Origin: Nemertoderma westbladi
Taxonomy: Eukaryota; Xenacoelomorpha; Nemertodermatida; Nemertodermatidae
Direction: 5' to 3'
Length of the DNA stretch: 35,145 nt
NCBI GenBank assembly: GCA_032718475.1
Contig: JAUCBJ010008833.1
Span: 1 to 35,145, forward strand
The translations under genes and the position numbers were made by a program. This document shows, piece by piece, positions 11,301 through 21,010 of this stretch (within the stretch, counting starts at the first letter, position 1; each line of letters opens with the position of its first letter). Under the pieces are notes generated by a model, which worked only from the letters and a program-made list of their open reading frames with translations, searched no databases and was not told the origin of the DNA.

Positions 11301-12530
11301 GTTCATTCTGGACTTTTATTTTATAATGATCGGATTGTGGTTCCAACGAGTTTACGAGATAATGTATTGGGTATGTTACATGGTGATCACGTGGGTAAAT
11401 CAGTGATGATTGAACGAGCCAAGCATTATATATTCTGGCCTGGTGTTAATCGCGCCATTGAACTGTATGCCAAGTCTTGTGAGCCATGTGCTAAGTTTAA
11501 TTCCGCTAATAAGAAAGTAGTGGAGCCATTATTTCAAACCACCAAACCATTTGAGCGAGTTCATATTGACCTTGGTGAAATATGTAGTAAGCAGATTCTA
11601 GTCTGTGTTGATTCATTTTCGTTGTGGCCTGAAGTTTATGTGTGTGGCCCAACAGCAAACTCTTCTCGAGTTGTACAGCTGATGGAGAGATTTATTGCAA
11701 CTTATGGTATTTGCAACATGTTATTTTCTGATAATGGTCCACAATTTGCTTCGACTGAATTTAACTTGTTTTGCAAACATTATGGTATTGCTCATGATGA
11801 TAATCCAGCTCCTTACCACCCAAATTCAAATGGAGCTGCTGAGCGACAAGTGCAGTATATTAAAAAGGGGTTGAGGAAGATCATGACAGCTGCAAGCACT
11901 AATATTACATCCGCTGTCAATCGATTTTTGTTAGAGATTCGAAGCGCTCCACGACGTTGTCTAGATAACAAGTCACCATCTGATATGATATATTCTTACA
12001 AGTTTCGTTCGGTCTTAGATGGTCTGACTGAGAAACGGGAACCATATATATTCACTGCAATATCAGAAAAGTTTCAGCAGAATGATGCAGTATATGTCAA
12101 AGTATACAATTATGGTAAGGCAACATGGATGGCTGGTCGAATTGAAAGTCAGATATCTCCAACGATGTTCCGTGTTAGAGTCGGTGATGTAGTGGTTCGC
12201 CGTCACATTGATCAATTAAAGGTGAGAGAAACTCCCTTTTCACGCGATTTTCCAGATATGGTGAGTGATGAACATGATGCTATAGCCCAATCTCCATCAC
12301 CCCGGCCTAGGGCTATGTATTCATCATCTGGTGGTGGTATCCCTCCAAATCCTGGAGCTTCTACCCTTACTACTGAGCAAAGCTCTGGTCATCCATCATC
12401 GATGCCTGTTATTCCGGTTGGTGGTTCTAGTCAAACTGTGGAATCGCAAGTGACGTCATTGGTTACCCCAGCAACTGTTAAAAGATACCCCCAGCGATCA
12501 AATCGGGGAAAGCCACCAGACCGACTGTAA
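8355..12530 (+). CDS. Ty3/Gypsy gag-pol polyprotein
   Basis: The single frame is about 1391 residues from the ATG at 8355. Domain order is: gag; two CCHC zinc knuckles at nt 9071-9112 (CFRCGRNGHTPYTC) and 9131-9173 (CHNCNHKGHISPVC); a retropepsin-like protease at about 9354-9390; reverse transcriptase with LDLKSAYHQIP near 10087 and IIDDILI near 10270; RNase H with VTSDGG near 10723; then integrase. Integrase has an HHCC zinc site at about 11380-11500, DDE residues in HIDLGE, SDNGPQF and AAERQ, and a C-terminal basic domain. The Pro/Ser-rich tail ends RYPQRSNRGKPPDRL. Gag and pol are fused without a frameshift. Oddities: the protease triplet reads DEG rather than DTG/DSG, and the catalytic RT motif is IIDD rather than YxDD. 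The integrase after RNase H places it in Ty3/Gypsy rather than Copia. Confidence 0.95.
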   Translation: MAAAHQQVNQNVTRLFLPYDGNANNFRTFLDTAKTALDLAIPEIQRNNGESDQEYQVRLDNREIKMSKFFLVNCGIQVAKKANQLTLPVEPTTVKFSELERLLRRYIEPVRNIPRERAIFFRLKQTSSESVQDFVARISESAARCEFHADDCETNMKAVFLDGIVNTDARDVILASGQKTYLEMQDIVFNFELNAVQSKMNKLTFGKTKPKSGSCSFRPGRPKSTPNKDVKSGNSSDKECFRCGRNGHTPYTCRYKDAVCHNCNHKGHISPVCKKPKKGSQQGNGKINTVEAGADDNSLEVNSLFFGVVNCTQTISKPPPLMVKVDIYGKFIEFQLDEGADFAVMNEDYFRSQFPNHEVKNASKYVLTGFFNGTSRASGLVSVKMKVNGHSFIGELLLLKEPIYPLFGRNLVFAANVGVDALLDARQTQLNTGNCYVRKVSESLACVNTNHEQITAKIALYSDVFEGTGLIKMQPVDLGFEESFCSIRHKVRSVPISLREKTVEVLEQEVRDGKYIKVSESNCASPVVIVPKPDGNVRVCGDYSMSINAQMKNVIVPIPTFDDVVNNLPPKICYISKLDLKSAYHQIPISENSQKKLTIITPIGLLQPTRLPYGVKPGTAICQVTVQNLFGDIPGVQPIIDDILITSATIDEHLRSLELVFQRCRERKVVLQANKCEFLKSSVSFFGHEVSIEGIRPDKRRVEALLALQPPISNVKNLKKFVQSLLGQFNYLRRFVPNFASICQPLYTLLKDDSEHNWSSEQDEALNKLKEAIAKQTLLNYFDPTATTVVTSDGGPGGVGAVLSQRRPGSDEEIIAFASATIPKAQIYMHQQDREAYAIHFACSYFSDYLLGRKFILKVDNRALEYILKSDRKLPAVTLSKLHRWRIDLLQYNFTTERVTSESNEADIFSRSPLERDVTEELVPVRAIEIRAAQILNDVPINRQDLEQETQEDVELSSVIKQVLDGVNVTNKIYRTMSDQLSVHSGLLFYNDRIVVPTSLRDNVLGMLHGDHVGKSVMIERAKHYIFWPGVNRAIELYAKSCEPCAKFNSANKKVVEPLFQTTKPFERVHIDLGEICSKQILVCVDSFSLWPEVYVCGPTANSSRVVQLMERFIATYGICNMLFSDNGPQFASTEFNLFCKHYGIAHDDNPAPYHPNSNGAAERQVQYIKKGLRKIMTAASTNITSAVNRFLLEIRSAPRRCLDNKSPSDMIYSYKFRSVLDGLTEKREPYIFTAISEKFQQNDAVYVKVYNYGKATWMAGRIESQISPTMFRVRVGDVVVRRHIDQLKVRETPFSRDFPDMVSDEHDAIAQSPSPRPRAMYSSSGGGIPPNPGASTLTTEQSSGHPSSMPVIPVGGSSQTVESQVTSLVTPATVKRYPQRSNRGKPPDRL

Positions 12531-12760
12531 AGTTCCTCAGCACAAAAAACTTGGTTCGCTATAAACTACTCATTGTGATTAATTCAAGAACTTTGAATAG
12601 AATTGAATCTACTTACAACTTTGATTAGAATTTATCTACTTACATTTAAATTTCTTACATTTAAATTGAACTAAGTCAGGATTGTATACTTATAGTTAGC
12701 GCCCTGACTATTAACTCCTATTGAAAATTGTTTCTACATATGTATATGTCTCAATTATTT

Positions 12761-12773
12761 TTTGGGGGAGTAT
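12761..12773 (+). other. Polypurine tract of the Gypsy element
   Basis: TTTGGGGGAGTAT directly precedes the TG of the 3' LTR, the standard plus-strand priming position. Confidence 0.75.
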
Positions 12774-12969
12774 TGATGTAGATTTGTATTGTCACATTAT
12801 TAGGTATAGAAAGTAGGCCATGGCCACTTCTAGATATGATGTCAGATATACTACAGTACTGATATTCAGTAAATATATGTGGACAGCTTGACAGTCTGTA
12901 GCCTATTATCATGGTTGTTCTTACAATACCGATACCGGTATTATAGTTGTATACACTTGGTCTACAACA
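12774..12969 (+). repeat. 3' LTR of the Gypsy element
   Basis: 196 bp, matching the 5' LTR base for base in my reading, from TGATGTA to CTACAACA. It is followed by the AAGG target duplication. Confidence 0.95.
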
Positions 12970-13201
12970 AAGGCCACGCGAAAATTCAACTTGGAAAATT
13001 TCTAAACTTTGGCCAGACTATATGTGTACCAAGTTTGGTTAAATTTCATTAACATTTGGTACTCAATAATTGTGCCGCTTTAATTACGTTTAGATCAATT
13101 AAAGACACATTTATTAAAGCAAATCACTTGAACTAATTAAGAACTATAATAGAATGGGGTATGTGGATTACATCTGTATAGTTTTTGAGTATAATTATTT
13201 A

Positions 13202-13286
13202 AATCTTAATAATAATAATAATAATAATAATATTTATTTATAACGCGCCCTATCAGTTAGTACAAGTTGTTCAGGGCGCAATCTTA
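13202..13286 (-). mobile_element. Short retroposed tail with 7-bp target duplication
   Basis: Relative to the copy at about 21714-21735 (TTTAAATCTTATACTG), this copy carries 71 extra bases (13209-13279) flanked by AATCTTA on both sides. On the minus strand the insert starts GCGCCCTGAACAACTTG, ends with an (ATT)n tail, and its first and later segments can pair (GCGCCCT with AGGGCGC). This is the look of a severely 5'-truncated SINE or LINE 3' end. Confidence 0.75.
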
Positions 13287-13533
13287 TACTGTAAAATAAT
13301 TAATTTCCTTTAAAAGGCAGGTTGAAAATGGTGTTTTTACCGTAATTAACTTAATTAACTAATTACATTTTTTTGCCTTAATTTTGTTGTTTTTGCCAAA
13401 CAACATGTGCACCAAGTTTGGATAGATTTCATCAAAGATTGGCCGAGTTATTAACGTTTAAAATTGAACACTGCAAAAAAAGCGACAGATCAACAGAACG
13501 ACAGATCAACAGAACGACAGATCAACAGAACGA

Positions 13534-13702
13534 CAGGTTGATTAATGGTACCACTACGCTAAGGCTCACTCACTTCGAGGCTCGCCCCACAGGTTGATTA
13601 ATGGTACCACTACGCTAAGGCTCACTCACTTCGAGACTCGCCCCACAGGTTGATTAAAGGTACCACTACGCTAAGGCTCACTCACTTCGTGGTTCGCCCC
13701 AC
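13534..13702. repeat. Three tandem 56-bp units
   Basis: Units start at 13534, 13590 and 13646 with CAGGTTGATTAA and end GCTCGCCCCA. They contain GGTACCACTACGCTAAGG. A few substitutions separate the units. A second three-unit array of the same repeat is at 21956-22123. Confidence 0.9.
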
Positions 13703-14111
13703 AACAGATCAACAGAACAACAGACACACCGATTGAGTTAGTGGTACCTGTATGCTAAGCTCGCTTACTTTCGTCGCTCGCCCCACAACGCAAATAAATG
13801 TTTCACTTATTAGTAGGCCTACACCCGTATTTAACACGAGTAGGTTAGTGCAGTACGAGAGGCATGTTTTTAACGGAATTCAACGATTTTAATATCTAAT
13901 TTTTGCCTCAACGTGATTACTGAAGTAATAATAATAATAAGAGTTGTATTAATATTTAGTAGGCCTATCATCATGCTGTTTCTAATAACTGACACAAGAT
14001 GGCGCGTACTGTAAGTTATATTACTGTACCTTCCAGAGAAATTATCTTTTTTCTAAGGAATTTCTGTCCATTTCCCGGTTAGCAAACAATTCAAACATAT
14101 CGATAAGAATT
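13703..14111. other. Intergenic DNA, no gene seen
   Basis: After another degenerate copy of the repeat end (CGCTCGCCCCAC near 13777) the sequence is AT-rich with GTAGGCCTA words and a short AAT run. I see no gene or structured element. Confidence 0.5.
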
Positions 14112-14573
14112 GGATCTGACGCGTCATGCAGCGAACAACTAACCAGAGAGAAATCAGCATATTATTTGTCATATTAAAATCCACATTACAATCACTTATT
14201 TTAGATGTTGTATTATATTAGTAGGCCTTCATACTGTTATATAATCTTTATTTCGCAAAAAAGAAAATTCATGTTAAAATTTACAGAGTAGGCCTAATTA
14301 TTACGTTAATACAGTAGTTACAATTAATTATTAAAATACGGCAGTTTTGACTTTTTTGAACTTTTTTGAACACGGCAGTTCAATGATATAATATACAGTT
14401 TATAAATAATAATTAATACTATAATTAGCATTGAAATATAAAATATTAGGATACTTTTTATTTCCCGTTGCTCCACTACTGAGTGAGGGATTTTGTATTG
14501 GGAACACTGTACTTTAGTAGGTAGGCATACTCCAGAGTTTTAGGTCATACCAAACAGTTCGAATATTGTTTCA

Positions 14574-15155
14574 ATGGCTTCGAATAGCCGAAATATTTCT
14601 GTTTGGAAAACCTCATTCCAACGTTACGTCTGCATAGTTTCGGATCGTCAAGCGAGAATGGAAAGATTTCCGCGGAGTAACTGGAGCAAATTTACCTGTC
14701 GGAAGATGTGCGGGGCGTTTAAATGCCCCGGATGTCGGAGAAAATGGGATTCCGGGAAGTGCATCGCGGAAATACAATATAGATACAACCCGGAGGATAA
14801 AAGGGGGGAAATACGGATAGAACGAGAATTTGGACAAAAGTGCCAACGGTGTCCAGATAATTATATTCCTCCTCAACTTTATCAAATGTCTACAGATTCT
14901 GCGATGGAAGAGGTCTTTATTAAGATTAAAACTCGTTTCTATGACAGGGATTATTCTCCCCGTCCCGTTGTTGATGCCGACATTGGAAGTCACTTCCAAC
15001 GGGGTGCGGTAGGTCACGATAGCGCCAACTGTGAAGGGTGTGAGCTTGGGGTCTGTGAGAGAGGTTTCGCACAGGGTCACACAGAAAGACATGCTGCTAA
15101 GTTTAAAAGTGGCAAAACTCAGTTGAAAATAGTTAATTGGGTGTTTATTGGGTAA
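14574..15155 (+). CDS. RTP-like 3CxxC zinc-finger protein, copy A
   Basis: A 193-residue intronless frame starts at the first ATG after an in-frame stop. It carries the three CxxC pairs that define the 3CxxC zinc-binding domain: CPGC (51-54), CQRC (90-93) and CEGC (153-156), plus C161. The preceding KxxCGAFKCPGCRRKW and FGQKCQRC, and the later GHDSANCEGCELGVC, follow the order seen in vertebrate receptor-transporting proteins (RTP1-4) and related ZAR1-type domains. Family knowledge: RTP proteins chaperone receptors to the membrane, and RTP4 is an interferon-induced antiviral factor that binds RNA and zinc. Vertebrate RTPs end in a membrane anchor. This protein has none, so it should be soluble, and whether it shares either role is unknown. 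The protein is identical to the copy at 26649. Confidence 0.85.
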   Translation: MASNSRNISVWKTSFQRYVCIVSDRQARMERFPRSNWSKFTCRKMCGAFKCPGCRRKWDSGKCIAEIQYRYNPEDKRGEIRIEREFGQKCQRCPDNYIPPQLYQMSTDSAMEEVFIKIKTRFYDRDYSPRPVVDADIGSHFQRGAVGHDSANCEGCELGVCERGFAQGHTERHAAKFKSGKTQLKIVNWVFIG

Positions 15156-18084
15156 TAATTTGTAGAACAAATTTTATCAATATACAGTAGGCCTACAATA
15201 TATTAATAATTTTGGTTTGGATTTGAGATATAAAACTGAAGATGACATATTTGTAGGCCTACACGGAATGATGAATTTATTGTTTGTGTTTGTCCGTAGA
15301 AAACGTAATGTTTTTATATTTTGCAATTAATGTTAGTGTATATTCAATCATTGTTTCATTACTACTGTAAATCAACATCTGATAGTCGGTAATCTGATTG
15401 ATGATATTATTAATAATGATAACGTTTTTCTTAAAGAGGAAATTCAGCACTACGAAATTCAGCCCAATCTAGATTATTCCCTATAAGAAATTGACTGTCA
15501 TAGTGTCATAAGAAACATTTACAATGTAATGTACACGATCGTGGGGCCTTCGCGCAGCACGATACTCCAAGTACTGTACCGAGTTTGGTTTAATTTAATG
15601 TGTGATTGACCGACTTACTTCGGTTTTTATTAATGCCGACTACCGGTACCGACTGACACCTTTTCCACTTTTGACCAAACTTCAGATTCTTTCTAAAGTT
15701 TTGACTGACTGCATACGTACCTACCAAGGTTGGTTTAATTTCAGTAATTATTGTTTGCGTTCAAGAACAGCACTCGCAGCCAAAAAAACCGATGAAAAAA
15801 AGGAATTTATATTTTCAAAAAAAAAGGAAGAAAAGGATAGGATGCAGTTCAAAAAAAGGACAAAAAGGATCGGATACGGTTCAAAAAAAGGGAAAAACTG
15901 AATTGATATTATCTTTAAAAAAAGGATAGTAAACATTATATTTCATTAACCTTTGTCTATTAAGAAACGTCACTGTATGTTTCTAATTTTCAACCTTTTT
16001 GCCTAGTTATCAGACATGGTTCAGCTCGGCCGATTGATGGTTATTGATAGAGGTTATCAAACTCTTGTAAATATAACTTTAGTTTGAAAGTGATATAAAA
16101 ACTTTGGTACGGATTTCCGGTCGTGGCTACATTTATATAAATAACAAAAATGCTTTAAGACGCATTCAAAATTCAACCATCTTCAAGGGAAAACGGATAC
16201 AAATAACAGCTGATTACGAGCAAAAATGAAACTGGAACCGTGTAATCAGTTTTCTTATTATTGTTTTGGTTAGAATAGACTGCCACTGCAACCAGTTCCT
16301 TTCCCTTCCTTTCCTTTCCAGTTCCTTCCTAAATTGAAAATCAACATTGTTGATTCACCAATGTGGGTTTTGTGTCAATTATAATATATTCCCACTCAGA
16401 AAATAAATATATTAAAGTTCCCTCCACTGCTACATTTTTATGGTAGCTTAGCTTGTGATTTTTGTCAAAATAAACATACTCAAAATAAAAATCTGCATTA
16501 TTACCGTATTATGCCCGTCAATCTCTGTTATAACCTTGTCAATATAATCAGCAAGCTGAAGTTGATCTTCTGAACTGTAAAAGATGAAAAAAATGTGTGA
16601 AAATGAACAAAAAAATGGAACAAAGTTTCTAAACTTTCCCTCTACTACTTACTTTCTAGGTTTGGTTCAATTCCGAGCCAGCGATGCCGAGAAATTCGCG
16701 TTCAAACATTTACCAAACAGACAGACGGACAGACAGACGGACGAAAGGACATGCACCATTTGTTTTATATGTACCGTATACCACCGACTACGTGTCTCGC
16801 CCCAGCCCCACAGAGTATGAAGGTCTGCTAACTAAACTGTAGGCCTAGCCTACTGCTACTTAACATTAGGTCATCAAAAAAAAGTAATTGGAACTGGCGG
16901 TTGTTGTGACGATTGTTCACAAGTTGCTGAAGAATTGTATAAAATGTTAATGCGTGCGTGTAGGCCGGCTTACACATTTAAAACTTTTGTGCAAATAGAT
17001 AAAAATTTATGTAATGTGTGCGTGTGGCCTAATAAATTATTATCTCGTATTTTATTTTTTGCAAGTTTTAACGCCTGAACGGGGGTTAATACTACAAATC
17101 CATTTTAATAATGATGAAACAAAACGGTGGAACAAGCATACCACACCACATATACATAATTATACATTAATTGTTACAAATTGCCACAATAGCAGTTATT
17201 TAAATACTGTGCAAAAACAGGGTGGAGTAGTTTATTAATTAATAATATAAATTAATGACCGACCCGGTAAAGCAATTTATCCCTAAAGTGCGAGTGACTT
17301 TTTTCACAAAATTGGTAATAATTAATGGATAGTTCTGAAAGAGGACTATTACCGAAAGCAACCGATAAAGTTATCGAAAAGGTTAAATAAAGTAGGGGTG
17401 AAATATATCCATTTAGATAGGGGGCACATTTCGCACTTTCAGGATTCGTAAACAAGTAGTCATAAACAAAAAAAGATACGAGCTATAATTCAGATAATTG
17501 AAGTACAATTTGAAATATTCTTTCGCGAAATATAAATGCACTGTCACAGTAAGGGCTTACTTATAGTGCGAGTGCAAAGCAGCACTGTTAGTAAGCAGCT
17601 CTTAGAAAAACTAACTAATCACTACTTCCTGATTGGTTTTAAACTGGGTACCTAGCAACGCCATCAGCTGATTTCAAAATGCCTTATACTTTGTAATTAT
17701 AGGGGCCCTTAAAAATACTATTTTTTGACATATTTCTCGACATAATTTTGGTATATTATTAGAATGTGAATCTTAATAAAGTTGGTGCTTAATTTGATTT
17801 TGTTGGTGCATTAAAATATAAAATATTATTATACAGTAGTTTGACAGTCCCCACTACATTACTTTTGCTTTAATCTTAGTATAGACAGTCACTAAATTTC
17901 CTCCCGGATAATTACCACCCCCCCCCCCCCCCCCCCCATAATTGTACTTTGTTTTATACCGTAGTTAGAATACCTAGTACTGCCCTATGCCAGTTACCGG
18001 TGGTGTCTTTACTGCTTTTCGGTGTTTAAATATTTAAATTTTAGACGTTGAATAAAGGCCTGTTGGCCGCAATATACGTCATAT
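15156..18084. other. Non-coding part of duplication copy A
   Basis: This stretch is AT-rich. It holds fragments of the dispersed repeat (TTTGGTTTAATT, ACAGACAGACGG at about 16720), runs of AAAAAAAGGA units at 15781-15890, a 24-bp GC-rich motif at 15539-15562, an imperfect hairpin at 17555-17596 and a C run at about 17920-17937. The short frames here (such as 15602-15901, 16584-16820 and 17014-17238) are not maintained as clear genes between copies. Confidence 0.6.
17555..17596 (+). other. Imperfect 15-bp hairpin conserved in both copies
   Basis: GCTTACTTATAGTGC and GCACTGTTAGTAAGC can pair with one mismatch and one G-T pair around a 12-base loop. Copy B has the same structure at about 29899-29940 with one substitution (GTCAGTAAGC). 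Shape alone does not make it a microRNA. Confidence 0.4.
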
Positions 18085-20300
18085 AACATAAGGATACTCC
18101 GACTCCGACGCCACGGCCGCAGTGGGATAAAACCACTGCAGAGGACCTGGAGAAATACAGGGCGGCCTCCGATGTTTACTTATCGCAAATCGAAATTCCT
18201 TGGGCGGCCCTTAAATGTAAGGATGCTCAGTGTTCTAATCATTTTAATGAATTGAATGATTTCGCTAATGATATCGAAGAATCGCTGAAACTGTCCTCAC
18301 ATGATACGATCCCGTATAGTTGTGGACATTCTGGAGTCGAGTCTCTACCTGGATGGAACGACATAGTCCGTGATTTACACCACGAGTCTAGGGATGCTTT
18401 TCTAGACTGGAAAGCTGACAGTTGCCCTCGTGACAATAGCGCATCGCACCGGCGGATGATACAAGCCCGTTCTCGGTTCAAACAGGCTGTAAGACACTGT
18501 AAACGCTCCGCTGACACAATTAGAAGCAATAAATTTGCGAAATCGCTTGAATCTGACAGTAGCTATAATTTCTGGAAAAAACTAAAAAAGGACACGCAGT
18601 GTAACACACCGCTAGCCACTAATATTGATGGCAATTGTGGAACAAAAAATATAGCCGATTTTTGGGGTAGTCATTATAAATCTATTTTTAACAACGGTAA
18701 GGGTGCTCCCATACTGGACAGTCTGTCTAATGAATTTAGTACAATCGTGTACTCCAAGGACATGGTTGTGCATACTGGCGATATTATTTCGGCAATTAAA
18801 TTACTTTCCACCCATAAAGCACCTGGAATAGATAACGTTTTTGGAGAACATGTGATATTTGCATCCGAAAAACTTTCAGTTTTACTAGCTATGCTATTTA
18901 CTTCCTGTAATGTGCATGGCTTTTTGCCTCAAGGTCTAATTACATCGGTTATTGTACCAATAATTAAGGACAAAAATTCGTCTACAGCAGACAAAGGTAA
19001 TTATCGCCCGATTTCTCTGTCTAGTATTTTTAGCAAATTATTTGAAATTGTATTCTTGGTGCGAATAGAAGTATTCCTATACACTACTGACAACCAATTC
19101 GGTTTTAAAAAAAAGCTAGGTACTGAGTTGTGCGTTTATTCCTTGAAGGAAACTATCAATCACTATTTGCTACATGGATCGAATGTATTTGTTGCTTACC
19201 TAGATGCCACTAAGGCATTTGATTACGTAGATCATAACGCACTATTTAGTAAACTGTGCGACCGTAAAATTCCCTTACATATAATTCGTGTTCTAGTATA
19301 TTGGTATATTAATCAACTTGTGTACGCGCGGTGGGGGGGGCACACTTCAGAGCCCTTTCGCTGTACTAACGGTGTTCGGCAAGGAAGTTTGGCCTCTCCT
19401 GTTTTCTTCAATATTTTTTTAAACGATCTATCCTTATCGCTAGGTAACAGTAACGTAGGCTGTCAAATAAATGGTAGACCTACCAATCACTTTGTGTACG
19501 CTGATGACCTTAATATAGTAGCAAATTCTCCATATGGTTTGCAAAAACTTATTGACATCTGTATCGATTTTGCAGGAAAAAATAATCTCGTATTTAATCT
19601 CGTAAAAAGTAAGTGTATGGTATTTCATAGTCGTTTGAGAGATAATAGTAATGTTTGTAGTACTTTTCGAATTGGTTCCAGAATCTTAGAAACAGTCACA
19701 TCTTTTAAGTACTTAGGCCATATAATTACCTCCGACTTTTGCGATGACACAGATATTAGACACCAAACCCGGTTATTTTATGCCAGATCTAACTCGTTAA
19801 TCAGGAAATTTTCAAAGTGCTCTTTCGATGTCAAATTACATCTTTTCAGATCTTATTGTACAAGTATCTACTGTAATGCCCTTTGGGCTGATGGATATCA
19901 CACACAGAGCGTTTTAAAGCGACTCTCAGTTGCTATAAACAATGCAGTACGTAAATTATTTGGGTTCACACCTTTTGATAGTGCTAGTGCAATGTTAGTC
20001 AGTCTCAATCTCAGATCGTTTGTGCATATTCATCGATTTTCACTATACTCTCTTTTCAATCGTGTAAGGTCATCTGATAACAAACTATTATCTTCAATTT
20101 ATTTTGGTTGCAAAGCCTCCTCTAAATTGTGGCAGTCTTACCTTTCGTTGCGGCTTTACCAACATAATTTAGAATCTATTTCATAGTATATATTTATATT
20201 AGCTTATATTAGTTTAAATTATTTAATTGCAGTTATACCATTTGTCCTATGTAATGTCTATGGGCCGTTGGGCCTGAATTAAAGATAATATATATATATA
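18085..20300 (+). mobile_element. 5'-truncated CR1/Jockey-group LINE inserted in copy A
   Basis: Copy B has an uninterrupted sequence at about 30421-30440 (ATACGTCATATATATTTATT), while copy A has 2.2 kb here, so this is a filled site next to an empty one. The insert begins with coding DNA that runs open from the left junction, so the 5' end with any endonuclease is missing. It ends GGGCCGTTGGGCCTGAATTAAA followed by a TA-rich tail. The target duplication cannot be read because the junction is TA-rich. Confidence 0.9.
18087..20186 (+). CDS. LINE reverse transcriptase, N-terminally truncated
   Basis: The frame is open from the insertion junction at 18087 to a stop at 20186, about 699 residues, with no ATG required because the 5' part was lost on insertion. 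It shows the non-LTR reverse-transcriptase series in order: NYRPISLSSIFSKLFE, NQFGFKKKLGTE, AYLDATKAFDYVDH, NGVRQGSLASPVFFN, the catalytic FVYADDLN at about nt 19490-19513, then LVKSKCMVF and FKYLGHI. There is a thumb/C-terminal region but no RNase H, which fits the CR1/L2/Jockey group rather than R1 or I. The apurinic endonuclease domain is absent. The surviving frame has no stop or frameshift, which agrees with an insertion younger than the duplication. Expression here is unlikely without a promoter. Confidence 0.9.
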   Translation, partial: HKDTPTPTPRPQWDKTTAEDLEKYRAASDVYLSQIEIPWAALKCKDAQCSNHFNELNDFANDIEESLKLSSHDTIPYSCGHSGVESLPGWNDIVRDLHHESRDAFLDWKADSCPRDNSASHRRMIQARSRFKQAVRHCKRSADTIRSNKFAKSLESDSSYNFWKKLKKDTQCNTPLATNIDGNCGTKNIADFWGSHYKSIFNNGKGAPILDSLSNEFSTIVYSKDMVVHTGDIISAIKLLSTHKAPGIDNVFGEHVIFASEKLSVLLAMLFTSCNVHGFLPQGLITSVIVPIIKDKNSSTADKGNYRPISLSSIFSKLFEIVFLVRIEVFLYTTDNQFGFKKKLGTELCVYSLKETINHYLLHGSNVFVAYLDATKAFDYVDHNALFSKLCDRKIPLHIIRVLVYWYINQLVYARWGGHTSEPFRCTNGVRQGSLASPVFFNIFLNDLSLSLGNSNVGCQINGRPTNHFVYADDLNIVANSPYGLQKLIDICIDFAGKNNLVFNLVKSKCMVFHSRLRDNSNVCSTFRIGSRILETVTSFKYLGHIITSDFCDDTDIRHQTRLFYARSNSLIRKFSKCSFDVKLHLFRSYCTSIYCNALWADGYHTQSVLKRLSVAINNAVRKLFGFTPFDSASAMLVSLNLRSFVHIHRFSLYSLFNRVRSSDNKLLSSIYFGCKASSKLWQSYLSLRLYQHNLESIS

Positions 20301-20699
20301 TATATATATTTATTATTCTTGGTCACCTTTGGTCTTAATTTAAGCTTCAAATATAAATTAAAAATACTAGAGTACCTATGAGCCCTTAAAAAAACTATAA
20401 ACACTATTATTCATGATTGCATTTAAAGGAGTTATCAGGATGCAGTAAACTCTACACGTTCGTGGGGCCTTCGCGCAGCACGAGGCCCAGTTATGAGATA
20501 CAAATTAAATTGAGCGACTGTATCACAAAATCAGGTTTTGAAAAATTTACCCACACCACCAATCAATCAAAGAAAGGGGGACAGTACGTGTTCACCCCTT
20601 TTAATCCCCCCCCCCCCCCCCACCCTTCCCAACCACCAATACATAACCGCGACATCTACCACCCACGGAAGGGTAGCACGAACTTATTTTCAATCGCAC

Positions 20700-21010
20700 G
20701 TTCAATATGCAAAGCCAGGTGGTTTATAGGAATATAATAAACGCAGTACTCGTTTTCATTATAAGCCTCGTTGCGTTCGTCCTGTTTTGTATTTAAATAT
20801 ATTTCTTAAACGCAGGCTAGGACGTTCTTTATAATAATAATAACTAGGGATGCGATCAATATGTGAAGCCAGGTGGTTTATATAATAATTTAGTCAACGC
20901 AGTACTCGTCTTCATTATATGCCTCGTTGCGCTCGTCGCTTGTCCTGTTTTGTTATAAAATATTTTTCCTAAACGCAGACTGACGATCTTTATACAGTTA
21001 TAACTATGCG
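20700..21010. repeat. About 155-bp tandem duplication
   Basis: Two diverged units, roughly 20700-20855 and 20858-21010, share AGCCAGGTGGTTTATA, GCAGTACTCGT, TTCATTATA, GCCTCGTTGCG, TGTCCTGTTTTG and AAACGCAG in the same order. Confidence 0.8.

Larger units (their letters stand above)
7917..12973 (+). mobile_element. Intact young Ty3/Gypsy LTR retrotransposon with AAGG target duplication
   Basis: The element spans 7921-12969: 196-bp LTR, leader, one gag-pol frame, purine tract, identical 196-bp LTR. It is flanked by AAGG at 7917-7920 and 12970-12973. The related uninterrupted sequence CTTCTCGAAGGCCACAC at about 21831 is the empty site, which confirms both boundaries. Identical LTRs and an unbroken frame imply recent insertion. 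No envelope frame follows pol. Confidence 0.95.
12970..13702. repeat. Dispersed repeat cluster with GCTCGCCCCAC ends
   Basis: 12970-13070 is the right piece of the copy split by the Gypsy element (TTGGAAAATTTCTAAACTTT, ACCAAGTTTGG). A second copy starts at about 13078 (TTAGATCAATTAAAGACACA), runs through GGCAGGTTGAAAATGGTG and CATCAAAGATTGGCCGAG, and ends in the 56-bp array. A fuller third copy lies at 21596-22123. Fragments with the same AAATTTCTAAACTTT, CCAAGTTTGG and GACAGACAGACGG words occur at about 16625, 22970, 28965 and 31465. Small GACAGATCAACAGAAC tandem units lie at 13483-13531. There is no coding content. Confidence 0.75.

Noticed and set aside
14613-15170. 185-codon open frame antisense to the RTP-like gene, identical in both copies
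   Set aside because: It is the mirror of a conserved coding sequence. Identity follows from identity of the DNA, it starts from a poorly supported site and shows no recognisable domain.
20417-20737. 106-codon frame with a proline run
   Set aside because: The proline run comes from a C homopolymer, and the frame crosses the boundary of the block specific to copy A.
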